64,000 nt of DNA from Rhizobium sp. NXC24 (GTDB taxonomy: Bacteria; Pseudomonadota; Alphaproteobacteria; Rhizobiales; Rhizobiaceae). A program made the position numbers and the translations under genes. The stretch lies in NCBI RefSeq assembly GCF_002944315.1, contig NZ_CP024314.1, positions 2,294,001 through 2,358,000 of the forward strand, read 5' to 3'. This document shows, one piece after another, positions 54,247 through 63,453 of the stretch. Below the pieces are notes generated by a model, which was not told where the DNA came from, ran no database searches, and saw only the letters and a list, made by a program, of their open reading frames with translations. Each line of letters opens with the position of its first letter. Positions within the stretch are counted from its first letter, which is position 1.

Positions 54247-55296
54247 TCACGCGACCAATGTGACTTTAACTGAACCCGATCCATCATGGTTGAGGGAGGC
54301 GTCCAGATCGATATGAACCCTTTCGGCGATACCGGAGAGGTAGTCCCGCGGCGTATTTCCGAACGCTCTTCGGAATGTTCGCTGAAAGTAAGAAAGATCT
54401 GAGAAGCCGGCCTCGAAGGCAATTGTGGATATGAGTTCGACCCGCCTTCCCGCGATAATCTGGTCTATTTCCTTTCTCGCATGCTCAAGCCGCTTTATCA
54501 GCAAATACTTCGTCGGCGTCGTTCCCAACGAGGCGAAGCTACGTTGAACCTGCCGCATCGACAGGCGTAGCGTGTCTGCCATTTCCCTTATCTTGAAGTC
54601 GGGATCACGATAGCGGCTATTGATATATTGCCGGCTTATTCTGAGAGCGTGATCCATGCCATTGCCCGCAGGGCTCTTGTACTCCTGCTCGCGGTCTGGC
54701 GTCTCGCGAAGCATGATGGTCAAAACGCTAAGAAGGGCATCACGCAGCAGGCTATCGAGCCCGTTTTCCGATGATGTCGTCTGCCTCATTTTCTGAAGCA
54801 TTGCAGAGATCGCGCCGTTGATCGGATCCAGCCGTGGAAGAAAATTTCCGCCGACCACCGATCCGCCTAACGCCTTGCCCAAGACATCGCCGCGAGGCAA
54901 CATGACAAAGCAGAGCTTGTTGAATTCCCCGAAGAAGGTGAATTCCGAAGGTTCGAGGCTATCGACGAGAACCATGTCCCCGGGTTGCAGCCAGTGAGAC
55001 AATTCATGCTGGCTTACCAAAGCATTGCCTTCCCGCTGAATGATCAGGAAGAAATCATCTCTGAAATCGAGGTTTATCTCCCGCCGACTTCTCGACGCCT
55101 GCTGGAGATTGGAGCACACCTCCACGAAGCTGATGCCTGCGCCGATCTCGATCGATACCTGGCCCTCAGCCTTTTTGTTGCGGGCACTCAAAAGGACGAA
55201 GTAGCCGCACATCTTGCGCAAATCCGCTTCGAAAGCCCCGATATCCGACATTATGTGCACATCCTGTTTATCGTACCAGTCGGTCTGCGACCGCAT
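54247..55296 (-). CDS. AraC-family transcriptional regulator
   Basis: About 349 residues from ATG 55296; in-frame GTGs lie further upstream (55314, 55323) and no RBS decides. The N-terminal half is a cupin-like sensing domain of the AraC-binding-2 type (WLQPGDMVLVDSLEPSEF). The C-terminal 100 residues hold two helix-turn-helix units (KIREMADTLRLSMRQVQRSF and ISTIAFEAGFSDLSYFQRTF) followed by FRRAFGNTPRDY. It lies upstream of the sugar importer on the same strand and divergent from the peptide-type importer, so it could regulate either. Confidence 0.88.
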   Translation of the reverse strand: MRSQTDWYDKQDVHIMSDIGAFEADLRKMCGYFVLLSARNKKAEGQVSIEIGAGISFVEVCSNLQQASRSRREINLDFRDDFFLIIQREGNALVSQHELSHWLQPGDMVLVDSLEPSEFTFFGEFNKLCFVMLPRGDVLGKALGGSVVGGNFLPRLDPINGAISAMLQKMRQTTSSENGLDSLLRDALLSVLTIMLRETPDREQEYKSPAGNGMDHALRISRQYINSRYRDPDFKIREMADTLRLSMRQVQRSFASLGTTPTKYLLIKRLEHARKEIDQIIAGRRVELISTIAFEAGFSDLSYFQRTFRRAFGNTPRDYLSGIAERVHIDLDASLNHDGSGSVKVTLVA

Positions 55297-55666
55297 TTGG
55301 GTCAACACGCCCACTGAAAACACGATCTGTCGCTACAGTCCGCATTTTCCGTCACTTTTGACCAAGCTTACATGAAACGATTGGTCTTAAATAGCCGTAA
55401 TGAAACCCCATTCGGCACGCGCAAGCGAGACAAATAACGCGCTCGCAAGTCGTGAGAAACGAGCCGCATTTAAGGCAAATCCGGGTCAATCCATAGCCGA
55501 CGCGCTCGTGCCGTTGTGCGGCAGCTTGCCTGCTGTTTGAAAATGCGGTGCATCGGTCCTGCGCGCAGGACGAGGAAACGGCGGTCAACGCCACATTGCG
55601 TATGTAGTCGAGGGCCGGCAGAGAGCCGGCATTCTCCGGGAGGGAGAATAATATGGGGGAGAGGAA
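55297..55666. promoter_or_regulatory. Divergent region with two 5'-UTR stem-loops and a five-codon ORF
   Basis: Lies between the AraC gene and the Tat-exported binding protein. GCCGGC-AGAGA-GCCGGC (55614-55630) and ATTCTCC-GGGAG-GGAGAAT (55631-55649) are two perfect adjacent hairpins just before the start. A tiny frame, ATG at 55653 to TGA at 55668-55670 (MGERK), has the RBS GGGAGGGAGAATAAT, part of which lies in the second hairpin, and its stop overlaps the ATG at 55667. This could control translation of the operon. No other gene is seen in the region. Confidence 0.5.
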
Positions 55667-57238
55667 ATGAAGAATTTTTTGACTGGGAATTACGGGCGCC
55701 GCGACTTCTTGAAAGCCGGGGCGTTAGCGGGCGCTGCCCTCGCCGGCGGGACCTCCTTCGTCGATCATTTTGGAAATCCGCTTGTCACAGAGGCCCGGGC
55801 CGCAACGCCAAAGCGCGGCGGCATGCTTATCCACGGTATTCAGGGCGGCAGCGCCGGCGATTCACTCGATCCGTTCAAGGTGCTTTCGGCGGCGGACTAC
55901 GCGCGGTTCACGGCACTTTACGAGACATTATGGTCGGCTTCCGCAGCTTATACGATCGATCCGTGGCTGATTGAATCGGGCGAACCGAACGCAACGCTGG
56001 ACGAATGGACAATCCGTCTCAAGAAAGGAATTCAGTTCCATCACGGCAAGACGCTGAGCGCCGACGATGTCATCTACAGTGCCCAGCGCTGCCTCGATCC
56101 GGCGACGGGAGCCATATATGGCGGTCTGCTGGCAACGCTCGATCTGAAGGAAACGAAGAAGCTCGACGAGCGCACGGTGCGCTTCAAGCTCAAATCCGGC
56201 ATGATTTGTTTTCCGGAGGCCGCATCACTTGCCTTGCCGATCGTCCCGACGGACTTCGACCTCGCAAAGCCAGTCGGGACCGGTCCATTCAAACTGCAAA
56301 GCTTTGTGCCGGGCCAGCAATCCGTCATGGTGCGGAACGAGAACTACTGGCGCGATGGACGTCCCTATGTGGACGGCATTACGCATGTCAATTTCAACGA
56401 CGAAACCGCAAGGATCAATGCCTTGCAGGGCGGCCAGATCAACATGGCCGATTTCGTATCCTTCCCGTTGATCCGCGTCCTCGCTGCGGACACCAGCCTC
56501 CAGATTAATCGCAGCGAGACAGTCAGCTTTATCCCACTCAACGTGCGGGTCGACCAGAAGCCCTATGACGATGTGCGGGTTCGCGAAGCACTCAAACTGC
56601 TCGTTGATCGCGATGCCATGGTTAAGGGTGCCTATCTGGGCGAAGGCCGCATCGCTAACGATCTCTATGCGCCTCTTGACCCCTTGTTCAATAAGGATTT
56701 GCCGCGGCGTCAGCACGATCCCGATAAGGCGAAGTTCCTGCTCAAGCAGGCCGGATTCGAAAATCTTCAAGTCGAATTGACGACCAGCGATCTCGGCTCC
56801 GGCGTGCTCACCTCGACCGAACTATACGCTGCGCAGGCGCGATCGGCAGGCGTCGACGTGAAGCTGAACAAGGTGGATTCCGCCGCATTCTATGGCGATC
56901 AGTATGGAAAGTGGAGCTTTTCTCCGAACCTTCAGCCGCCCTACAATTATTTCGTCACACTGATGCAGGCGGACGGTCCGACTTCGAGCCTCAATCTCTC
57001 GCATTTCAATGACGAGGAATTCTCCGGCCTGTTCTACAAGGCGCTTGCTGAAGCAGACGATGCAAAGCGGACATCGATGGCCCATCGTATGCAGGAAATC
57101 CAATACCAAAAAGGTGGCACGATTATCTGGGGCTTCCAAAATTCAGTCGACTTCACTCGTGGTGTGGCTGGAATCGCACCTGATGTGTCCGGTTTCTCCA
57201 CCTACCGGTCCGCAGATCTCTGGATTGAAGAGCAATGA
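55667..57238 (+). CDS. Peptide/nickel-type ABC transporter substrate-binding protein, Tat-exported
   Basis: 523 residues of the SBP_bac_5 family (DppA/OppA type). The N-terminus NYGRRDFLKAGALAGAALAGG is a twin-arginine signal, so the protein is exported folded; cleavage is likely after TEARA near residue 44. Family regions are WTIRLKKGIQFHHGKTLSADDVIYS and NENYWRDGRPYVDGI. GAGAGGAA precedes the ATG. It is the first gene of an operon with two DppBC-type permeases and an ATPase; neighbours suggest that the ligand is a carbohydrate acid or lactone rather than a peptide. Confidence 0.93.
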   Translation: MKNFLTGNYGRRDFLKAGALAGAALAGGTSFVDHFGNPLVTEARAATPKRGGMLIHGIQGGSAGDSLDPFKVLSAADYARFTALYETLWSASAAYTIDPWLIESGEPNATLDEWTIRLKKGIQFHHGKTLSADDVIYSAQRCLDPATGAIYGGLLATLDLKETKKLDERTVRFKLKSGMICFPEAASLALPIVPTDFDLAKPVGTGPFKLQSFVPGQQSVMVRNENYWRDGRPYVDGITHVNFNDETARINALQGGQINMADFVSFPLIRVLAADTSLQINRSETVSFIPLNVRVDQKPYDDVRVREALKLLVDRDAMVKGAYLGEGRIANDLYAPLDPLFNKDLPRRQHDPDKAKFLLKQAGFENLQVELTTSDLGSGVLTSTELYAAQARSAGVDVKLNKVDSAAFYGDQYGKWSFSPNLQPPYNYFVTLMQADGPTSSLNLSHFNDEEFSGLFYKALAEADDAKRTSMAHRMQEIQYQKGGTIIWGFQNSVDFTRGVAGIAPDVSGFSTYRSADLWIEEQ

Positions 57239-58011
57239 CGAGGACCGGGAAGCCCGTAGCGATCGTGACAGGTGGCGGAAGCGGCATCGGCCTTGCTTGT
57301 GCTAGGTCACTCGCCTTGGCCGGATATCGGCTTGTCATCAACGGCCGGCGTCAACGCACACTCGATGAGGCGGCGCACTCCATCCTCAGCACGGTCGCCG
57401 ACGCGGAAATAGAAACGGTCAGCGGCAGCGTCGCCAACTCGTCCGATGTCGATGCGGTTTTCGTTCGCGCGGCAAGCGCTTACGGCCGTCTGGACGCTGT
57501 TGTCAGTGCAGCGGCTGCCCTTCATGTCGCCAATTTCAAAGATATGAAGTTGCAGGATTGGGACGACATGAACGCCACCGTGCTTCGCGGCGCGGCCTTG
57601 ATCGCCATGGCTTCGACAAAGGCCTTTCTCGCCGCCGGTACGCATGGGCGCATGGTGTTCATCTCCTCGATCAGCGCGCGTGTCGCCGATCCGGGTCTTG
57701 CGCATTATTGCGCGGCGAAAGCGGGCGTCGACGCGCTCGTGCGGTCCCTTGCAGTCGACCTGTCCTCCGACGGCATCGTTGCGAACTCTGTCGCCCCGGG
57801 CTGGATTCACACGCCCATGATCGGAGAGTTCGTGGAATCCCTGCCCCCCGGCGCACTCTCGGTCATGAACCCTCAGGCACGCGCGGCTAACCCTGACGAA
57901 GTTGCGAAAGTGGTCCGGTTCCTGGTGGTGGACGCCCCGGACTTCCTCACCGGATCGACCATCACGGTGGATGGCGGTCAAACTATCATGAACCACGTAA
58001 TCGATGGATGA
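57235..58011 (+). CDS. Short-chain dehydrogenase/reductase (classical SDR)
   Basis: 258 residues. The cofactor motif TGGGSGIG is at 12-19, the catalytic Ser144 or Ser145 in FISSIS, Tyr158 and Lys162 in YCAAK. An NAD(P)-dependent oxidation of an alcohol or sugar is expected. Its ATG overlaps the stop of the binding-protein gene (ATGA). With the SMP-30 genes downstream it could produce a lactone to be opened. Confidence 0.9.
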   Translation: MTRTGKPVAIVTGGGSGIGLACARSLALAGYRLVINGRRQRTLDEAAHSILSTVADAEIETVSGSVANSSDVDAVFVRAASAYGRLDAVVSAAAALHVANFKDMKLQDWDDMNATVLRGAALIAMASTKAFLAAGTHGRMVFISSISARVADPGLAHYCAAKAGVDALVRSLAVDLSSDGIVANSVAPGWIHTPMIGEFVESLPPGALSVMNPQARAANPDEVAKVVRFLVVDAPDFLTGSTITVDGGQTIMNHVIDG

Positions 58012-58309
58012 AATGACAGCATCAGAGAAAACCGGCCTGGTCGAAGTCGTGCATATTCGCCCGAAAGAGGGCATGGCCGACGCGATCCTGGCCATGCGCC
58101 CGCGCTTCTGCAGCGATTTGAGGGAAAAGACACCCGGCTTCATTTCCAACGCCTTCTATCAGATGGCCGATGGCACGTTTCTCGACGTCGTTTTGTGGAC
58201 TGACGCGGCATCGCTTGAGGCCGTGGACGAAAACCATCCGCTGCTCGAGGAATGGTACGACAAGGTCGAAATCATTTCGATGGAAACAGGAGTGCCTGTC
58301 GATGCCTGA
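58004..58309 (+). CDS. Small ABM-like (dimeric alpha/beta barrel) protein
   Basis: 101 residues from ATG 58004, or 98 from ATG 58013. A beta-alpha-beta pattern with VEVVHIRPKEGMADAILAMRP and VVLWTDAASLEA resembles antibiotic-biosynthesis-monooxygenase-like small proteins. The function is unknown; such proteins are often lyases, monooxygenases or accessory proteins in catabolic operons. It overlaps the SDR and the SMP-30 genes by 8 bp each. Confidence 0.75.
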   Translation: MDEMTASEKTGLVEVVHIRPKEGMADAILAMRPRFCSDLREKTPGFISNAFYQMADGTFLDVVLWTDAASLEAVDENHPLLEEWYDKVEIISMETGVPVDA

Positions 58310-59189
58310 ACTTGCGGCTACGATTGCGGAGTCGCTCGGGCATCCTCAAGGACCTGACGTCATGGACGACGGCACCGTGATTTTCGCGGAAACATACAGG
58401 TCCCGTCTTATGCTGTGCAGCGCCTCGGGACGACTGTCCGAGCTTTATCGCTGCGGCGGAGGACCAAATGCGGTGCTGCTCGGAAGCGACCTGCAGGTCT
58501 ATTTCACGCAGAATGGCGGACAGGCGGGTGATTGGCGCGCCGACCATCAACGCCCACCGGCACTAGAATGCCTTGACATGTCCACTGGCAAGGTGACGGA
58601 AATCTGCCGCGAAGTGGGGGGACGGCCTCTACTTGCCCCTCACGATCTGGCGTGGGGTCCGGACGGATCCTTGTATATGACAGATTCAGGGACATGGGCT
58701 CCCGACGGAGATACGGAACCCGGTGCCATCATTGCCATTTCGCCACGCGGGCATGCCGAATTGATCCTCGACACCGGCCATGTGTTCCCGAGCGGAATCG
58801 CACTTGCCGGGGACGGGACCGTTTATTGGGCGGAATGTTATACTCGGCGGATCATGCGCATGAAAAAGGGAGGCTCGCCGGCTGAGGTTTGCACCTTGCC
58901 TCCCGGCCATACGCCGGAGTCGCTCAAAATCGACGAGAATGGCAATTTCTGGGTCGCTGCCCTGGAAGCCGCGGGCTTCGATATCATCACGCCAAACGGC
59001 GAAATCATCGGCTTCATTCCAACCGGTGGTTTGCCGCTGAACGGAACACTTCATGGCGGACGACTTTACGTTGCCGACTTGGGGCCATTCGACGAAAGCC
59101 AGCCGGCTCCACAATTTCTCGGCCGTATTCAAGCGGTGCAATGCGATGCCCGCCCCTGGCCGGCTTTTCGCTCAACGATCGACATGTGA
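58302..59189 (+). CDS. SMP-30/gluconolactonase-like beta-propeller protein, metal ligands altered (paralogue 1)
   Basis: 295 residues. The propeller repeats are clear (LAWGPDGSLYMTDSG, GDGTVYWAE, DENGNFWVA), but the metal-ligand positions have changed: Gln16 (HPQGPDV) for Glu, His in LLAPHDLAW for Asn, and Ser in FPSGIAL for Asn. It may therefore not be a calcium- or zinc-dependent lactonase of the normal kind. It overlaps the preceding gene and is followed after 8 bp by the broken isochorismatase gene. Confidence 0.85.
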   Translation: MPELAATIAESLGHPQGPDVMDDGTVIFAETYRSRLMLCSASGRLSELYRCGGGPNAVLLGSDLQVYFTQNGGQAGDWRADHQRPPALECLDMSTGKVTEICREVGGRPLLAPHDLAWGPDGSLYMTDSGTWAPDGDTEPGAIIAISPRGHAELILDTGHVFPSGIALAGDGTVYWAECYTRRIMRMKKGGSPAEVCTLPPGHTPESLKIDENGNFWVAALEAAGFDIITPNGEIIGFIPTGGLPLNGTLHGGRLYVADLGPFDESQPAPQFLGRIQAVQCDARPWPAFRSTIDM

Positions 59190-59197
59190 GGAAAGTC

Positions 59198-59759
59198 ATG
59201 CGTTTGCAAGACATTGACGCAGCCAGCACGGCACTGATCATTCTGGACATGCACGTCTGCATCGTCGGCCCGGAGGGAAATGCACAACCTCACGCGACCG
59301 AGCAGAATTTGGTCGCCAATATTGTCGCTCTGCGTGACGCAGCAAACAAGAAAGACGTCGCCGTCGTCTTCATTCATCATCGCAGGCCACGGGGCCTGAG
59401 GGCACGCTGATCCCGATCTTCAGCCGGGCGCCCCTGGACTGGAGATGCTGCCGGAGCTTTCGGTAGGCCCTAGCGATATCGTCATCGAGAAGCAGCGGGC
59501 GGGCGCTTTCGCCGGCACCGATCTCGACCAGACGCTGAGGGCGATGGGGATCGACACCCTCGTCTTGACTGGCGCATGGACTAATCTTTCGGTCGAATCG
59601 ACCGCGCGCTACGGGAGCGATCTCGGGTATCGCGTAATCATCGCCAGTGATGGCACAGCATCGCAAAGCGCTGAAATGCACGAGATCGCATTGAGCGGCG
59701 GCCTGTCCATGCTTGCCGAAATAGCGACCTGCGACGAGGTGATTGGTGCGCTGCGATGA
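59198..59759 (+). pseudogene. Isochorismatase-family cysteine hydrolase, broken by a frameshift
   Basis: ATG 59198 (RBS GAGGAAAGTC) opens a frame with the family N-terminus TALIILDMH (Asp17 is the catalytic aspartate) that ends early at TGA 59408-59410. The rest of the protein (HADLQPGAPGLEMLPEL, then EKQRAGAFAGTDLD and TGAWTNLSVESTARYG) continues in another frame from 59400 to TGA 59757. Removing one G from the run at 59400-59402 restores one protein of about 186 residues. The catalytic cysteine position reads Ser (TNLSVEST). Either a recent pseudogene or a sequencing error. Confidence 0.85.
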
Positions 59760-60781
59760 AGCCAATGTCTGACGCCGAAGCAAGAACCGTAAGCATGCCG
59801 GCGAGTTCAGACGCAGCGGCACAGCTCAAATGGCTGTTCCGGAGGATGTTGAGCGGCGTCCTCGTTCTTTTTGTCGTTTCCATTCTGATTTTTGTAGCCA
59901 CCCAGGCGTTGCCCTCGGATCCGGCACAGACCATTCTGGGCCGGCAGGCGACACCCGAACTCCTGGCCAATCTGAGGGAACAGCTCGGGCTGAACCGTCC
60001 GTTGCCAGTTCAATACGTCTCTTGGCTTGGCGGCCTCCTGACGGGCGATCTTGGCGTTTCGATTGCGGCAAAGCAGCCTGTCGTCTCCTTGATCGGAGCC
60101 CGGCTTCTCAATTCTCTGGCTCTTCTCATCTTCTCAGCGGCAATTCTCATTCCGCTTTCCATCGCTGTGGGCGTCGCAATGGCGGTCTGGCGCAACCGCA
60201 TTGTGGACAGATCGCTAATGCTGGTTTTTCTCAGCCTCATGGCGCTGCCGGATTTCGTGATCGGCACCATATTGCTGATTTCGCTCGCCACGCTCGTCTT
60301 CCAGATCTTTCCCGCCGTTTCTCTGATTCCACCGGGGCAAAACGGCTTCGGACATCCCTACAAGCTCGTCTTGCCCGTGCTGACCGGCGTGCTGATCACC
60401 GCGCCCTATCTCATACGCCAAATGCGGGCCGCGATGATCGAGGCGCTTGAATCGGAATATGTGGTCCAGGCGCGGCTGCGCGGCATCAACGAACGGCGAG
60501 TGGTGTGGCGGCATGCGCTTCCGAATGCCCTGGTGCCGATGGTGCAGGGAAGCGCCCTGATGCTCAGCTATCTCCTCGGTGGCGTTGTCGTCATCGAATA
60601 CATCTACAACTATCCCGGTCTCGGAGGGTTGCTGAATGATGCGGTCCGCTTTCGTGACCTGCCGGTCCTGCAGGCCGTGACCCTGATCTTCGCCACCGGC
60701 GTCGTCATCTTCAACATCGTCGCGGATCTGCTGACGATCCTGCTCACACCCCGCCTGCGAACCATCGAGTGGAGCAAATGA
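59756..60781 (+). CDS. Peptide-type ABC transporter permease (DppB family)
   Basis: 341 residues, six membrane helices. VLFVVSILIFVATQALPSDPA at the start of the membrane region and the coupling segment EALESEYVVQARLRGINERRVVWRHALPNAL are DppB hallmarks. ATG 59756 overlaps the TGA of the preceding gene (ATGA). It pairs with the DppC-type permease, whose ATG again overlaps its stop. Confidence 0.94.
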   Translation: MKPMSDAEARTVSMPASSDAAAQLKWLFRRMLSGVLVLFVVSILIFVATQALPSDPAQTILGRQATPELLANLREQLGLNRPLPVQYVSWLGGLLTGDLGVSIAAKQPVVSLIGARLLNSLALLIFSAAILIPLSIAVGVAMAVWRNRIVDRSLMLVFLSLMALPDFVIGTILLISLATLVFQIFPAVSLIPPGQNGFGHPYKLVLPVLTGVLITAPYLIRQMRAAMIEALESEYVVQARLRGINERRVVWRHALPNALVPMVQGSALMLSYLLGGVVVIEYIYNYPGLGGLLNDAVRFRDLPVLQAVTLIFATGVVIFNIVADLLTILLTPRLRTIEWSK

Positions 60782-61632
60782 GTAATCCATCCTACGACGC
60801 GACCGGAACCGGATTCTGTCGGAAACTGCTTGCCTCGGGGCGGGTACGCCGTGCGGCTGTGGCGACGTTTCTGTTGCTGGCGATCGCATATCTCGGACCT
60901 TTGTTCGCACCCCACGAGCCATCTGATATTGTCGGAATACCCTTCGACGTGGCAGGCGTCGGTGTCTGGCTCGGGACCGACTACCTCGGGCAAGACATAT
61001 TCTCGCGAATTCTGTGCGGAGGCCGGTCGGTTGTCTGGATGTCCACGCTGGCAAGCCTCATCGCGATCGTCTTCGGTGCCGCCCTCGGCTTGTTCGCGGC
61101 CTATGCAGGCGGGCTCGTCGACACGGCAGTTGGCTGGTTTAACGACATTCTGCTGGCGTTTCCCTTGATCGTCCTCGTCATATTGTTTCTGTCCATGCTC
61201 GGCCACGATCCGTCGTTGATCGTCGTGGTCGTCGCCATAGGCTGGCTTCCGACGGTGACGCGGCTTAGCCGCGGCGTGGCGCTGTCTGTCATCCATCAGG
61301 AATATGTCGCCTGGGCGGAGCTCGTGGGGATGCCTCGCTACAAAATTCTGCTCAAGGAAGTCCTGCCCAACGTCACAACGCCGCTGATCGTCCAATTCGG
61401 AGCGCTCCTGACCTGGTCCATCGGCATCATCGCGGGATTGAGCTTCCTCGGTTTCGGCATTCAGCCGCCGAATGCCGATTGGGGCCTGATGGTCAACGAG
61501 AACCGAAGCGGCCTGATGATCGCCCCGTGGGGAACTATCGCACCGATCGCAATGATCGCCTTCTTCGCGCTGGCAGTGAATTCACTGACGGATGCCGTCA
61601 GCGACATACTCGGTATCGGAGACGTGCTGTGA
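60778..61632 (+). CDS. Peptide-type ABC transporter permease (DppC family)
   Basis: 284 residues. The N-terminal DppC motif GTDYLGQDIFSRILCGGRSV (about 65-85) and the coupling loop EYVAWAELVGMPRYKILLKEVLPNV are clear, with the C-terminal FLGFGIQPPNADWGLM typical of the family. I use ATG 60778, overlapping the dppB-like stop, and not the GTG at 60769. Its stop overlaps the GTG of the next gene. Confidence 0.94.
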   Translation: MSNPSYDATGTGFCRKLLASGRVRRAAVATFLLLAIAYLGPLFAPHEPSDIVGIPFDVAGVGVWLGTDYLGQDIFSRILCGGRSVVWMSTLASLIAIVFGAALGLFAAYAGGLVDTAVGWFNDILLAFPLIVLVILFLSMLGHDPSLIVVVVAIGWLPTVTRLSRGVALSVIHQEYVAWAELVGMPRYKILLKEVLPNVTTPLIVQFGALLTWSIGIIAGLSFLGFGIQPPNADWGLMVNENRSGLMIAPWGTIAPIAMIAFFALAVNSLTDAVSDILGIGDVL

Positions 61633-62525
61633 CAGCGGTCGTGGAAATCGAAATTCTGGCTGAGGGCCTTGGCCATCCGGAAGGTCCCGATGTCTTGCGG
61701 GATGGCGGTATCCTGTTCGTCGAGGCCGATAGCGGCCGGGTTTGCGTATGGTATCCGGATCGAGCCGTTGTAACGCTTGCCGCCACAGGTGGCGCTCCCT
61801 ACGGCTCCACGCTCGGCTCCGACGGTTGGATCTATGTCACCCAAAGTGGAGCCAATTACGGCGGCCATGCCCTTCCGCGGCCGCAGATGCCTTCGATACA
61901 ACGAATTTCGCCGGATGGCGCTGTCGTGCAGTCGGTTTGCTCGGCATCAAATGGCGAGCCATATTTCGCACCCAACGATCTGGTCTGGGGACGGGACGGA
62001 CGGTTGTATTTCACCGATTCCGGCCTCTGGGAACCGGACAATCCGACACAATCGAGCGCCATCCACGCCGTAAGCGCGGATGGCTTGGCCGAGAAGATCA
62101 TTGATCTCGGACCTGTTTTCGCAAACGGCATCGGCTGCGAAGCGGACGGGTCGATCATCTGGCTCGAATCCTACACGAGGGTGATCGGACGATTGCGTCC
62201 CGATGGCCGACGCGAAGTCGTCGCTCGCCTGCCCGCCGGCCAGACCCCCGAGGGTGTTGCCATCGATAGCGAGGGAAATCTCTGGATCACGACGTTCGAA
62301 GCAGGGCTTGTCGCGGTCCTTTCGCGCGACGGCAGGACGCTCAGGGAAATCGAAGTCGGCGGCGTACCCGTCAATTGCACGTTTGTCGATGACTGGCTCT
62401 ACGTTACCGATTTCGGATCGCCGGTCGATCCCGGCGATGAGGACTCGCTGCGACCGGGCCGCTTACTTCGCATGCGCGTCGATGCCAAGGGCATGCCGAT
62501 GACGCGCGGCTTCATGAGGTTATGA
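61629..62525 (+). CDS. SMP-30/gluconolactonase family protein, metal ligands retained (paralogue 2)
   Basis: 298 residues with GTG start at 61629 overlapping the previous TGA. The ligands of the family are kept: Glu18 in LGHPEGPDV, Asn in YFAPNDLVW and Asn in VFANGIG, while the fourth position (PDG in most members) reads PEG. It is the likeliest active lactonase of the three paralogues. It overlaps the next SMP-30 gene by 4 bp. Confidence 0.87.
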   Translation: MTAVVEIEILAEGLGHPEGPDVLRDGGILFVEADSGRVCVWYPDRAVVTLAATGGAPYGSTLGSDGWIYVTQSGANYGGHALPRPQMPSIQRISPDGAVVQSVCSASNGEPYFAPNDLVWGRDGRLYFTDSGLWEPDNPTQSSAIHAVSADGLAEKIIDLGPVFANGIGCEADGSIIWLESYTRVIGRLRPDGRREVVARLPAGQTPEGVAIDSEGNLWITTFEAGLVAVLSRDGRTLREIEVGGVPVNCTFVDDWLYVTDFGSPVDPGDEDSLRPGRLLRMRVDAKGMPMTRGFMRL

Positions 62526-63433
62526 GGAACACCAAAATGAGCGATCAAAACACGGTTCATATCCTGGAGCGGAACTTCGGTGAGATGCCGCAGGGCGGCG
62601 ACACCCTGAAAGATGGACGCTTCCTCACGGTCGACGTAATGACTGGCGAGATCGTCGCTTATTCGCTGCGGAGTGGGCGGGAGGTTATTTCCAGGGTCAC
62701 AAGTGGCCCGATTGCCATCCTTCGCGGTAGCGACGACGCATTCTATCTCGCCCATACGGGCGGTGTCCTCGGCAATTTCTGGGCGGCGGATGACCAGATC
62801 GCACCCTGCATACAGAAGATATCGCCTGGTCAGGATCAAGCCGAAACCATCCTGACCGAGGTTGCCGGAGTGCCTCTTGTTTCTCCTCATGATATCGCTT
62901 TCGGACCGGACGGCCGGCTTTATGTCGCGGACTCCCACATTTGGGAGTGGGAGAAGGAGAACCGGAAAGGCGAAGGCCGGATTTTCGCGATCAATCCGGA
63001 CGGCAGCGCGGAACTTCTCGTCAATACGGGATGCACATTCCCTTGCGGACTTGTGGTCGAGGCGGATGGGGCCGTCGTCTGGACGGAAGCTTATTCGGAC
63101 AGGGTTCGTCGCCTGCGCAAGGACGGAAGGATCGAAGACGTCATTCAATTGCCTGAAGGCCACACGCCGCACGGCATCCGCGTCGGCGAGGACGGGACGC
63201 TTTGGATCGCTTCCTTCGGTTCCAGTTCGATCGATGAAGTCGCCCCGGACGGAAGCAGCCTGATATCCCATCCAGTCCCTGGCCACCCGATGCATCTCGC
63301 ATTCGACGGCGACGGTCTCTTGATCGCCGCCTTCCGGGCTGCCGATGCGGACAACATGGTCGGCCAACTGCTGAGGCTCCACACCGGACGGCTGGGCGCT
63401 TCGACCGCGCGCGGCGCGATCACATTGCAATGA
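62522..63433 (+). CDS. SMP-30-like beta-propeller protein, metal ligands altered (paralogue 3)
   Basis: 303 residues from ATG 62522 (ATGA overlap with the preceding stop); ATG 62537 is the alternative. Propeller repeats include IAFGPDGRLYVADS, EADGAVVWTE and GEDGTLWIAS. At the usual metal positions Glu is Gln24 (GEMPQGGD), Asn is His (LVSPHDIAF) and Asn is Cys (FPCGLVV). It probably lost the standard metal site, as did paralogue 1, and may bind rather than hydrolyse its ligand. Confidence 0.85.
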   Translation: MRNTKMSDQNTVHILERNFGEMPQGGDTLKDGRFLTVDVMTGEIVAYSLRSGREVISRVTSGPIAILRGSDDAFYLAHTGGVLGNFWAADDQIAPCIQKISPGQDQAETILTEVAGVPLVSPHDIAFGPDGRLYVADSHIWEWEKENRKGEGRIFAINPDGSAELLVNTGCTFPCGLVVEADGAVVWTEAYSDRVRRLRKDGRIEDVIQLPEGHTPHGIRVGEDGTLWIASFGSSSIDEVAPDGSSLISHPVPGHPMHLAFDGDGLLIAAFRAADADNMVGQLLRLHTGRLGASTARGAITLQ

Positions 63434-63453
63434 TCGTGGAAGAGGAGCTGACG

